64,000 nt of DNA from Macrobrachium rosenbergii (lineage: Eukaryota > Arthropoda > Malacostraca > Decapoda > Palaemonidae), in NCBI RefSeq assembly GCF_040412425.1, contig NC_089755.1, forward strand, positions 52,882,798 through 52,946,797, given 5' to 3'. A program made the position numbers and the translations under genes. Shown here piece by piece: positions 1-9,594 of this stretch. Every line of letters begins with the position of its first letter. The stretch's first letter is position 1. The notes beneath the pieces were generated by a model. The model was not told the origin of the DNA and did no database searches. It saw nothing but the letters and a program-made list of their open reading frames with translations.

Positions 1-118
1 TCTCCAATGACACGTTCCATTTGAAAAATTACGAGACATATAGGTGAATTGCATCCAAGGCTGACTAACTGGGCCATCTGATAACCAAATTAGCGTCACA
101 ATTCCCACGGTCATCGAT

Positions 119-435
119 TTCGACATGAATATGATATATTTAGAGATTATGTATAGGCTACTGTGCACTTCGACCTCAATATGATATATATAGAGATTAC
201 GTATACTGTATATTTCGACCTGAATAAGATATACATGGAGATTATGTGTACTGTATATTTCGACCTGAATATGATAGAGATTATGTGTACTGTATATTTC
301 GACCTGAATATGATAGAGATTATGTATACAGTATATTTCGACCTGAATATGATATATATAGAGATTATGTATACAGTATATTTCGACCTGGATATGATAT
401 ACAAAGAGATTGTGTATACTGTATACTGTATTTAT
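119..435. repeat. 45-bp minisatellite (about 7 units)
   Basis: Tandem units begin with CGACCTGAATATGATA at about 121, 171, 216, 261, 300, 339 and 384. Spacing is mostly 45 bp, but 39 bp where one TATATA hexamer is missing. Each unit continues with an AGAGATTATGTATACTGTAT-like part. Short open frames on both strands across this block follow the repeat period and are not genes. The 39-bp units sit side by side, as expected from unequal exchange within the array. Confidence 0.9.
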
Positions 436-683
436 ACAGAGTATATCTTATGATGAAAGTTTGAGATAATAAATAGTGGCAAAGAAAACATCCTGGCGTC
501 ACAACTGAGGTCATCGAAAGAAGGACGCTACACCAAACAAAGAACATTACTCAAGTTACTGAGATTTTCATCTGGTTACCATGTCTGTACAAATGATCTT
601 ATGGTCATTTCTTCATCGGAATTTGTTTATCTTGTATCGTAACTACATCCACTTTCCTATTGCTATTTTTCATTTTTCTTTTT
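436..683. other. unique spacer, nothing recognised
   Basis: AT-rich sequence between the 45-bp minisatellite and the mosaic repeat. No frame with protein-like composition and no RNA gene seen. Confidence 0.5.
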
Positions 684-1560
684 TTGCATGTGGCCATTCC
701 GTCCTTTGAAGACTTACAATCACGTTAATAGACATTTGTTTAGTTCCATGCGTTAATCATAATAAAAACAATATTACTTTTTAGGGCAGCACTATGAAAA
801 GTGGATCTTCGACCTGAAATCTGCATTCACCTAAACCTGCTTTTTGCATTTTTTTTTGCAAACATGTGGCCATTCCGTCAAGGATGCAATCACGTTAATA
901 GACATTTGTTTAGTTTCTATTAATCATAATAAAAACAATTTTTTTTTTAGGTTTTCACTGATGTGGATCTTCTTTAAATTATTTCCGTAAACCTGCTTTT
1001 TGCATTTTTTTTTTTTTTCTTTTTTTCTTTAAATTCCGTGGGTTCCGACTTTACAATCACGTTAATAGACATTTATTTTTCCATGATGTCTTAATAAAAA
1101 CAATATTACTTTAAATTATGAAAAGGGATCTCCCTGAAATCTTCATTTAGGTTTTCCTGATGTTGCATTTTTTTTTTTTTTTTTTATGTGGGTTCCATTC
1201 CGATGTCTTTGAAGACTTAAATTACGTTAATAGACATTTCTTTAGTTTTCCTGATTAATCTTTCCTAAAAAATTAATGTTACTTTTTTTAGGGCATGTCT
1301 TTCTATGAAATTATGTGGATTCCGTCGACCTGAAATCTTTTAGCATTTTCCTGATGTCTTTTTTTTTTTTTTTTTTTTTTATGTGGGTTCCGTCCGTCCT
1401 TTGAAGACTTTTTACAATTTTCACGTTAATAGACATTTGTTTAAATTCCATGTGGGTAATCATAATAAAAACAATATTACTTTTTTAGGGCAGCACTATG
1501 ATGTCTTTCCCTTCTTTAAATTATGCATTCCGTAAGCCTGCTTTTTTAAACATTTCACTG
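684..1560. repeat. mosaic of a ~170-200 bp tandem repeat with pieces of the 62-bp satellite
   Basis: The marker CACGTTAATAGACATTT recurs at about 721, 891, 1058, 1223 and 1422, giving a period of 165-200 bp. The first unit is clean: CATTCCGTCCTTTGAAGAC, the marker, AATCATAATAAAAACAATATTAC, AGGGCAGCACTATG, then AAACCTGCTTTTTGCA and a T-run. In later units short words of the downstream 62-bp satellite (TTTCCTGATGTCTT, CTTTAAATTATG, GTGGGTTCC) replace segments of matching length. This could be real conversion between neighbouring repeats or a consensus error in the assembly. Confidence 0.75.
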
Positions 1561-3155
1561 ATGTCTTTCCTTCTTTAAATTATGTGGGTTCCTAGAGAAG
1601 CTTCTTTTTTTTTTTTTAGGTTTTCCTGATGTCTTTTCCTTCTTTAAATTATGTGGGTTCCGTAGAGAAGCTTCTTTTAGGTTTTTCCTAATGTCTTTTC
1701 CCTCTTTAAATTATGTGGGTTCCAGTAGAGACGCTTCTTTTAGGTTTTCCTGATGTCTTTCCCTTCTTTAAATTATGTGGGTTCCGTAGAGAAGCTTCTT
1801 TTTAGGTTTTCCTGATGTCTTTCCCTTCTTTAAATTATGTGGGTTCCGTAGAGAAGCTTCTTTTTAGGTTTTCCTGATGTCTTTTCCTTCTTTAAATTAT
1901 GTGGGTTCCGTAGAGAAGCTTCTTTTTAGGTTTTCCTGATGTCTTTTCCTTCTTTAAATTATGTGGGTTCCGTAGAGAAGCTTCTTTTTAGGTTTTCCTA
2001 ATGTCTTTTCCCTTCTTTAAATTATGTGGGTTCCATAGAGAAGCTTCTTTTTAGGTTTTTCCTGATGTCTTTTCCCTCTTTAAATTATGTGGGTTCCGTA
2101 GAGAAGCTTCTTTTTAGGTTTTCCTGATGTCTTTCCCTTCTTTAAATTATGTGGGTTCCGTAGAGAAGCTTCTTTTTAGGTTTTCCTGATGTCTTTCCCT
2201 TCTTTAAATTATGTGGGTTCCGTAGAGAAGCTTCTTTTAGGTTTTCTGATGTCTTTCCCTTCTTTAAATTATGTGGGTTCCATAGAGAAGCTTCTTTTTA
2301 GGTTTTCCTGATGTCTTTCCCCTTCTTTAAATTATGTGGGTTCCGTAGAGAAGCTTCTTTTTAGGTTTTCCTGATGTCTTTTCCCTTCTTTAAATTATGT
2401 GGGTTCCGTAGAGAAGCTTCTTTTAGGTTTTCCTGATGTCTTTCCCTTCTTTAAATTATGTGGGTTCCATAGAGAAGCTTCTTTTTAGGTTTTCCTGATG
2501 TCTTTCCCTTCTTTAAATTATGTGGGTTCCGTGAGAGAAGCTTCTTTTTAGGTTTTCCTGATGTCTTTCCCTTCTTTAAATTATGTGGGTTCCGTAGAGA
2601 GCTTCTTTTTAGGTTTTCCTGATGTCTTTCCCTTCTTTAAATTATGTGGGTTCCGTAGAGAAGCTTCTTTTTAGGTTTTCCTGATGTCTTTCCCTTCTTT
2701 AAATTATGTGGGTTCCGTAGAGAAGCTTCTTTTTAGGTTTTCCTGATGTCTTTTCCCTCTTTAAATTATGTGGGTTCCGTAGAGAAGCTTCTTTTTAGGT
2801 TTTCCTGATGTCTTTTCCCTCTTTAAATTATGTGGGTTCCGTAGAGAAGCTTCTTTTTAGGTTTTCCTGATGTCTTTCCCTTCTTTAAATTATGTGGGTT
2901 CCGTAGAGAAGCTTCTTTTTAGGTTTTCCTGATGTCTTTTCCTTCTTTAAATTATGTGGGTTCCGTAGAGAAGCTTCTTTTTAGGTTTTCCTGATGTCTT
3001 TCCCTTCTTTAAATTATGTGGGTTCCGTAGAGAAGCTTCTTTTTAGGTTTTCCTAATGTCTTTTCCCTCTTTAAATTATGTGGGTTCCGTAGAGAAGCTT
3101 CTTTTTAGGTTTTCCTGATGTCTTTCCCTTCTTTAAATTATGTGGGTTCCGTAGA
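1561..3155. repeat. 62-bp satellite array (about 26 copies)
   Basis: Near-identical units contain TTTTCCTGATGTCTTTCCC, then CTTTAAATTATGTGGGTTCC, then GTAGAGAAGCTTC and a short T-run. AGGTTTTCC starts at 1804, 1866, 1928 and 1990, so the period is 62 bp, with 61-63 bp variants from one-base changes in T or C runs. Nearly every unit keeps a HindIII site (AAGCTT). The array ends at a poly-T run near 3163-3178. No open frame crosses it. The high identity points to recent amplification or active homogenisation. Confidence 0.95.
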
Positions 3156-3847
3156 GACAATCTTTTTTTTTTTTTTTTACGGATTTTTCTTAAATTGACT
3201 TTCCTTGAATACATACAGCACTGCCCTCTATAAGGCATAATGGTTGTTTGTCTCTGTGGCGAATTCTATAGGACTTGTATTCTCTGCACGACTGCTCTCT
3301 GGATATCCTAAAGGTTGCGTATGTTTTTGCGTCTACAACCAATAATGTTTCCCTTTGCCATATCAAGACACAGAAGTAATGGGGTTTTCTTGCAGTTTAT
3401 GCCCAATTTGTCAAGTGCCCCAGACTAATGCGCTGTTAAAATTGCAAATGATTCTTCTTTCGTGCGTAAACTGATAGTTATCTCAAGACCAAGTGTGGCG
3501 CCAATAATGTATTCAGTTTTCTTACGCAAAAGATGCCATTTTGCATTCCAATGCAATACAGGTATACAACTTTTCTGAGCAATCGAACCAGATGCCCTTT
3601 CCTCGCCCATGCCCGAAGTAACAAAACAAATATAAATAAAATAAAAAAAAGTCAAAAGAAAAATATTAAATCGGCAAAAACATACACAGAAATTTCAAAT
3701 CTTGGTGGAAGAGGGGTAAAATAAAAAAAAGTTTGCTAAATCGTTTTCTATCTGGCGTCCTAAAGTGGTTCAACCAATGGACCGTGTTTTTAACTATAAA
3801 TTTCCACCGAGGTCTCTAATTTTACATGAAAACTACGTAGATCGTAC

Positions 3848-3849
<2 letters not shown>
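3156..3849. other. unique AT-rich spacer
   Basis: Follows the satellite after a poly-T run. Two short frames here (3425-3655 minus and 3533-3724 plus) show no family resemblance. The stretch at 3535-3620 (ATTCCAATGCAATACAG, then GATGCCCTTTCCTCGCCCA) loosely resembles 33440-33510, so it may be part of an unnamed old dispersed repeat. Confidence 0.4.

Positions 3850-3889
<40 letters not shown>
3850..3889. repeat. (GT)n microsatellite
   Basis: About 20 uninterrupted GT units. Confidence 0.98.
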
Positions 3890-3892
<3 letters not shown>

Positions 3893-3924
3893 TGCCCATT
3901 TTTTTAATAACGCCGTCAATATGG

Positions 3925-3982
3925 CGCCATTAATGTATTCAAGTCTCACGAAATCTGCTAATTAATAGAACTTTCTTGACAC

Positions 3983-4015
<33 letters not shown>

Positions 4016-4290
4016 CATTACTTAAAAATAAGTAACCATCCATAAGAAATAAGCCTAAATTAAGATGGCGTCATTAATGTATTCAAGTCTTACGAGATCT
4101 GTTAATTAATAGAACTTTCTTGATCCCAATATTATTATTATTATTATTACCTAAAAATAAGTAACCATCCACAAGAAATAAGCCTAAATTAAGTTCTGCT
4201 TATTAACAGAAACTTCTTGACCCCATTATTATTATTATTATTATTATTATTACTACTTCTTAAAAATAAGTAACCATCCACAAAAAATAA
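3925..4290. repeat. three tandem ~120-bp units, each with an (ATT)n block
   Basis: Each unit reads TTAATAGAACTTTCTTGA, then CCATTATTATT with a variable ATT run, then TTAAAAATAAGTAACCATCC and AAATAAGCCTAA. The third unit lacks the ATGGCG...TCAAGTCT part. Like the 16.5 kb and 37-39 kb arrays, this is a tandem unit punctuated by a length-variable ATT tract. Confidence 0.85.
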
Positions 4291-4591
4291 GCCTAACACG
4301 CTACTAAGTTGCAAACCAAGCCTCCACAATGGGAGACCCACGCGCGTAAAGAGAAAAAATCACTCAAAATCTTTCCTTAAAAAAAAATAAATCCCGCTAG
4401 AGATTACTAAACACGACGCAGACCGACAGATTCCTCGACGACAACATGACTCGTTGATGAAGTCATGAGAACAGAAATAAGTTTGTGTCTTCATCTTTTT
4501 TTCTTATTCGAGACGTTGCCCCCCACGTCATCACGGTTTTCTATTACTATCTGGGGCGTAGGAGAACGACAAACCCAATTGGTTAAGGTAC

Positions 4592-4592
<1 letters not shown>
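4291..4592. other. unique spacer
   Basis: Mixed-composition sequence with a short A-run. No gene recognised. Confidence 0.4.
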
Positions 4593-4652
<60 letters not shown>

Positions 4653-4727
4653 CGTTGCTGCTGTTGGTTGAACTGGCTTTATGCCAGCACGGGGTCTTGC
4701 TCACAGAGCAGCCCGTAAGTCATTTTA

Positions 4728-4781
<54 letters not shown>

Positions 4782-4853
4782 TTGCTGCCGTTTATTTAAC
4801 TGGCTTTATGCCAACACGGGGTCTTGCTCACAGAGCAGACCGTAAGTCATTTT

Positions 4854-4891
<38 letters not shown>
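4593..4891. repeat. (GA)n-punctuated tandem duplication (~125 bp unit)
   Basis: GA runs at 4593-4649, 4733-4778 and 4859-4891 separate two copies of a ~80-bp segment: ACGTTGCTG, ACTGGCTTTATGCCA, CACGGGGTCTTGCTCACAG, GTAAGTCATTTTATGAT. The (GA)n is part of the duplicated unit. Arg-Glu repeat frames across it are only the dinucleotide read as codons. Confidence 0.9.
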
Positions 4892-4896
<5 letters not shown>

Positions 4897-5098
4897 TCTT
4901 CTTGAAGAAGACAAACTAACTGATATATTAAAGACTTGGAGGTGACGAATCATTAGACAGCTGTGCATGTAGGGAGGGAGAGAGAACCCAACCTAAAGAC
5001 AATCGTGCAATGAGAGAGAGAGAGAGAGAAAGGCCCTAACAAAGCTTTTACTTCAACCTCTTCAACTTTTTGTTGAATAGGCCTTATCGTCGACCGAT

Positions 5099-5127
5099 CA
5101 AAAAAAAAAAAAAAAAAAAAAAAAAAA
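5099..5127. repeat. poly-A tract
   Basis: Uninterrupted A-run of about 28 bases. No retroposon body could be assigned upstream. Confidence 0.95.
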
Positions 5128-5248
5128 GATACAGAGAAGTAACAAGATGTAGGTTCGTTCATTCATAGACCTGCTTTAGGATGTGTCAGACGGGAGCCAA
5201 CAGGAACACGCGCGCACAAACAGGAAAAACCGAGAGAAAATTCTGCCG

Positions 5249-5482
5249 GGTACCTGGTGGGAGAGCAGGGGGTTCTGGGGAGTGGGGAGCCTGGGGGCGG
5301 GAGTAATCGGTGGAGGTCTGTAGAGGTTCGGGGTGATGCGAGGGTGGAGTTTAGGGGAGGAGGAAAGATAGGAAGGGGGGAAAGGGAGAGAGGGGAGGGG
5401 AATGGAGACAGGGATAGGGGAGGGGAAGGGGGAAGGGAGAAAGGTAGAAGGGAGGGTAGGTGAGGAAAGGGAGGGGGGGTGT
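5249..5482. repeat. polypurine, G-run-rich tract
   Basis: About 230 bp on the plus strand are almost all G and A, with many GGG/GGGG runs (for example at 5270-5300, 5350-5410 and 5465-5480). Gly-Arg and Pro-Ser frames through it reflect composition. Such tracts can form triplex or G-quadruplex DNA; whether this one does is inference. Confidence 0.75.
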
Positions 5483-5514
5483 TGAAGATCGTTCAACCAA
5501 GCATCCTCCAACAA

Positions 5515-5517
<3 letters not shown>

Positions 5518-5556
<39 letters not shown>
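5518..5556. repeat. (CT)n microsatellite
   Basis: Nearly pure CT tract with a terminal CTTCTC break. Confidence 0.97.
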
Positions 5557-5560
<4 letters not shown>

Positions 5561-6164
5561 GTCTGCTTATTAGTCGTTCTGTCTACTTCTCAAAAGATGA
5601 CCATTAATGAATTTTACGACGCTATAACACCCATAAATGTACAAGCGATTCCCTCGGGCTAAAAGGGAGGGTGTAAGGTTGCCACTCTCTCTCCCTTTCT
5701 AAGACGTACGAGGTTATAACTCATATCAGAATATAATGAATACGACTGTTCAACTTTTGTCTCCAGGGATTTTAAAATTCTCTCTCTCCCAAAGATATTA
5801 CAGTTTCTCTGTCTCGAATGGTGCTTTAATCGTTATCATCATGTTATAGCTTTCTCTCTGCTTCCGAGAGGATTATAACTATCTCTGAAGAGGGTATAAT
5901 CAGATCTCTCTTACTCCAAGAAGGTTGTAACTTTCGCTTCAGAGGGTATCATTATTTTTCTCGCACCAAGGAGTGTATAAACACCCCGCTTCTCCACAGT
6001 GCTCGGGAAGATAACTAACTCTGCCTCATGAGATTTGTAACTGTTTCGGAAAAGGCTATGGATGCGACTTATACGTATAGGATGACGACGGTTTTTGTCT
6101 CGAAGGAGGTTTGAAGTCCCTTGTTCGAAGTTGAAACCGCTTCTTTGTCGCAATGGTGGTCGTA

Positions 6165-6167
<3 letters not shown>
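5557..6167. other. unique sequence with decayed CT-rich minisatellite character
   Basis: Between 5680 and 5960 the motif TCTCTCT plus roughly 20-35 bp ending in TTATAACT or TATCAT recurs imperfectly (5685, 5780, 5850, 5890, 5940), suggesting an old minisatellite with heavy point mutation. No gene recognised. Confidence 0.4.

Positions 6168-6221
<54 letters not shown>
6168..6221. repeat. (CT)n microsatellite
   Basis: Pure CT run of about 27 units. A 128-aa minus-strand frame (5911-6297) consists of this tract plus flank and is not supported as a gene. Confidence 0.97.
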
Positions 6222-6223
<2 letters not shown>

Positions 6224-6619
6224 GCAAAGCTACCTTGCATTTCAAGACTCACGGTGAACATTAAATTCTGAAGCAACTCTACGAATGAGTTCAGCACAAT
6301 GGATACCTATTCTTATACACGTACATGAGGATGGATGCTTTGAATTATAATCAAGTAGAGAGAGAGAGAGAGAGAGATTCAGTAGTCCCTTGATGTAAAG
6401 ATTCAGTAATCCCTTGATGTACACCCACTCACCTCAAAAGGCATCAATGGCAAAAATAGATTCCATAAAAATTATATAAAATCAGATAAAATTCTAGCGC
6501 ATGTCGAACCGAGGGGCAGGAACAGGACCACCAACCGTCTAGGTTAAAAATAGTACGTCAAAAATTCGGAAAATAGGAAAATTCACCCATCAACAACGTG
6601 TCGAACAGATAACAAAACG

Positions 6620-6772
6620 CACACATATATATATATATACTCACATTATATATGTATATATATACACATACGAGTATATATGTATTTATTCATATATTTT
6701 ATATATATTGTATATATATATAAAATATATAAGGACAACCAGTTTCTCATGCAGCAAAGTAATTCCTAATAG

Positions 6773-6806
<34 letters not shown>

Positions 6807-6807
6807 C

Positions 6808-6856
<49 letters not shown>

Positions 6857-6896
6857 ATGTGTGTGTGTGTGTGTGTGTGTGTACATATACATTTGC

Positions 6897-6979
<83 letters not shown>

Positions 6980-6983
6980 ATAG
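6620..6983. repeat. compound (TA)n-(GT)n-(TA)n block
   Basis: TA runs at about 6776-6802, 6809-6851 and 6898-6977 with a GT run at 6852-6881 between the last two. TTTGCATTATA occurs both at 6803 and 6893, so a short segment was duplicated with its TA run. The block ends at the 5' junction of the retrotransposon and supplied part of its target site. Confidence 0.95.
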
Positions 6984-8605
6984 TAATGGAGTCAAAAGAA
7001 ATATTGGAAAGATGGACGGAATATATTGGAGAATTGTTTGATGATGATAGAACAGAACATCTAGACTTCAATGACAACTGAGAGGGACCAAGTACAATCA
7101 GATCAGAGACAGAGGTATCTTTAAAACAAATGAAAAGCGATATAGCAACAGGTGATGATGGAATAGCAGCAGAGATGTTGACAGCTCTGGGAGAATACAT
7201 CATTGATATATTAATGGAAATAGTGGAAGCAATATATGAAGATGGAGAGCCTGCAACACAGATGTACAAATCAACATTTATCACCATGCCAAAAATACCT
7301 GGAACACTTAAGTGCAATAAACACTGGACCATCAGTGTCATGAGTCATATCACAAAAATAATATTAAGGACTGTTTTGAACAGAATAAGAAATAAGATAC
7401 TCCCAGAGATTGGCAATGAACAGTGTGGTTTTATGAGAGATAACGGGACAAGAAATGCAATTTTTATTTTGAGAATGTTGACGGAGAGAGCAATAGAAGT
7501 GAAAAAAGCTCTATATGTTTGTTTTGTTGACTATGAAAAGGCTTTTGATCCGGTCAGACATGTAGACCTTATAAGGATACTGGAACAGATAAATATCGAT
7601 GGGAAATTTCTAAGATTGATAAAGAATTTATATTGGAATCAAGAGGCATCAGTGAAAGTAGAAAATGAAGAATCAGAGACGCGGCACATCAAGAGAGGCG
7701 TAAGACAGGGTTGTGTGTTATCACCTGATCTCTTCAATTTATATAGTGAAATGATAATGAGAGATCTCAGAGATATGGAAGGAATTAAGGTTGGAGGAGT
7801 CAATATTAATAATATCAGGTATGCTGATGATACAGCACTTGTTGCAGACTCTCATGATAAACTTCAAGCTTTAGTCAGTACTTTACACCAGTCAAGCAGA
7901 GAAAGAGGTCTGTCAATAAATATTAAGAAAACAGAAGTTATGGTTATCTCCAAAGATGAAATCCACCCAAGAACAGATATAAGAATTAATGCTGAAACAG
8001 TTAAACAAACCGACAGTTTTAATTATTTAGGATGCACTGTCACAAGTGATGGAAAATGCGAAAAAGAGATCAGGAAGAGAATATCCATGGCAAAAGATGC
8101 ATTTGGAAAGATAAAGAAATTAGTCACCAACTCAAAAATATCGATGAATCTGAGGAGGAGATTTGTGAAATGTTTTGTTTGGTCTGTATTGTTGTATGGC
8201 TGTGAAACTTGGACCTTGAGGAAGGCAGACGAGGAGAGGTTGCAGGCTGCAGAAATGTGGTTTTGGAAAAGGATGCTGAAAATATCATGGACAGAAAGGA
8301 AAACTAATGAGCAGGTATTAGAGAGAGTAGGCATTGAGAGGGAACTTTTGGCTTCAGTGAGAGGTACACAAATGCGGTTTGTGGGTCACATAGTGAGAAG
8401 ACAAGAACTAGAACATCTCTCTCTCACTGGTAAAATCAATGGAAGTCGGCCGAGAGGAAGACCTAGACAAAAATATATGGATGGATTGGTGAGAATGACT
8501 GGAGGAAGAATGTCTGCAGCTCAGTTGCTGCAGAGAGCCGGAAATAGAGAAGAGTGGCGAGCCATGATTGCCGACGTCTTTGGGGATATGATGATGATGA
8601 TGATG
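6984..8605 (+). mobile_element. 5'-truncated non-LTR retrotransposon, RTE-like
   Basis: The insertion is bounded by a direct repeat, ATATCAATAG, at 6974-6983 and 8606-8615. The 5' copy adjoins the (TA)n tract. The 3' copy directly follows a short (ATG)n run (about 8588-8605) that forms the element's 3' end. A simple-repeat tail, a 5' truncation and a ~10-bp target duplication are what target-primed reverse transcription gives. The endonuclease domain and the 5' UTR are absent, so the copy cannot move on its own. RTE-like placement rests on the style of the RT domain and the short repeat 3' end, without a phylogeny. Confidence 0.85.
6986..7081 (+). pseudogene. upstream RT linker, cut off by an in-frame stop
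   Basis: Thirty-one codons beginning [20 protein letters not shown] match the usual sequence just before the RT domain of these retrotransposons. They are in the same frame as the downstream RT. A TGA at 7079-7081 separates them; the 16 codons after it (7082-7129) remain open and contain RSETEVSLKQM, the expected lead-in to the RT. One substitution explains the break. Confidence 0.75.
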
Positions 8606-8620
8606 ATATCAATAGACTAA
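7082..8620 (+). CDS. reverse transcriptase ORF of truncated RTE-like element
   Basis: The open frame from 7082 contains a Met at 7130 giving 496 aa; numbering here starts at that Met. It shows the RT core in order: KHWTISVMSHITK (64-76, finger region), EQCGF (97-101), FVDYEKAFD (132-140, first catalytic Asp 134), RGVRQGCVLSPDLF (189-202) and YADD (231-234, the other catalytic Asp pair). After the RT come LLYGCETWTL (354-363) and RGRPRQKYMDGL (442-453), usual for the C-terminal part of these proteins. All catalytic residues are kept. The same frame continues upstream to a Met at 6986, broken only by one TGA at 7079-7081. The N-terminal endonuclease is missing. The final Met run is the 3' (ATG)n tail, and the last residues and the stop come from host DNA. 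The true start lay upstream in the full-length element; 7130 is only the first Met after the TGA. Confidence 0.88.
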   Translation, partial: EGPSTIRSETEVSLKQMKSDIATGDDGIAAEMLTALGEYIIDILMEIVEAIYEDGEPATQMYKSTFITMPKIPGTLKCNKHWTISVMSHITKIILRTVLNRIRNKILPEIGNEQCGFMRDNGTRNAIFILRMLTERAIEVKKALYVCFVDYEKAFDPVRHVDLIRILEQINIDGKFLRLIKNLYWNQEASVKVENEESETRHIKRGVRQGCVLSPDLFNLYSEMIMRDLRDMEGIKVGGVNINNIRYADDTALVADSHDKLQALVSTLHQSSRERGLSINIKKTEVMVISKDEIHPRTDIRINAETVKQTDSFNYLGCTVTSDGKCEKEIRKRISMAKDAFGKIKKLVTNSKISMNLRRRFVKCFVWSVLLYGCETWTLRKADEERLQAAEMWFWKRMLKISWTERKTNEQVLERVGIERELLASVRGTQMRFVGHIVRRQELEHLSLTGKINGSRPRGRPRQKYMDGLVRMTGGRMSAAQLLQRAGNREEWRAMIADVFGDMMMMMMISID

Positions 8621-9057
8621 CGTCCACAGAGACAAGAACGGCATGAATCATGAAGACTTTACTTCTCGATAAAGGACTCAAAGTAACTATGTATGTTTCT
8701 ATGCACTTATTTTATGTATGCACCTAAAAGAAACGAATGTACACTGGACATAATGTCATTACAGAATAAAAAATAAAAACAAAGTCATAAAAAAAAGCTG
8801 TAACATCTTCGGGAGCACCTTCAAACCAACCTCTTCGGTATAGTGAATGCAACAGTGGGTTACAGTGAGGCCCGAATACCAGTGAAATAAGGAGGGAGGG
8901 TGTCGATGATGAATTCCCTCGCCTTCGGCTGGGTGGAACCAGTATTAGGAGGCTTGCGAAACTTTATTGTACCTGTCGTGGAGATTCTCGCACGAAGCGA
9001 TTTACATGAGCGTGGTTCATATTTATTTATTTATGTATACTGTATATATTATATATA
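8621..9057. other. unique sequence 3' of the retrotransposon
   Basis: CAGTGAGGCCCGAATACCAGTG at 8863-8884 reappears in inverse orientation as CACTGGTATTCGGGCCTCACTG at 9521-9542. The two flank the (TA)n block and form a 22-bp inverted repeat about 640 bp apart. No gene seen. Confidence 0.6.
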
Positions 9058-9119
<62 letters not shown>

Positions 9120-9226
9120 ATATATGTGTGTATATATATATATAATGTATATGTATTATATATATTATATACATATATGAATATATATAATATATACAGT
9201 ATATACATACATATATATATAAATAA

Positions 9227-9283
<57 letters not shown>

Positions 9284-9310
9284 GATATACATTATATAAA
9301 CAATATATAT
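9058..9310. repeat. (TA)n compound block
   Basis: TA runs at about 9061-9110 and 9235-9280, with degenerate TATATGTATA-type sequence between them. Ile-Tyr frames on both strands come from the repeat. Confidence 0.95.
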
Positions 9311-9594
9311 ATACAAATTGTAAATATACAAATAAATAATTTATATTCCTTGACACACACAAATTATCTTGAAGCAAAATATTAACCTCACCCAAAAGAA
9401 ACCGCTTCTTCCAGTAGGAATTTCCATGTTGCGCGAGATAAGGCTCCATCAGAATTCTAATATTGGTTCCAACTAGCCGGAGGTGAGAGAAACACATCGT
9501 TAACACCGACTGCTCATGTTCCACTGGTATTCGGGCCTCACTGTAACCCGTTTCGATCTTGTCTCATTTCTTTTAATTTTCGGGTTTTTTTTAT

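Noticed and set aside
4465..4945. Arg-Glu repeat proteins
   Set aside because: Direct reading of (GA)n. The same is true at 18376, 20018, 34195, 36744, 40469 and elsewhere.
6747..9331. Ile-Tyr repeat proteins on both strands
   Set aside because: Direct reading of (TA)n tracts.
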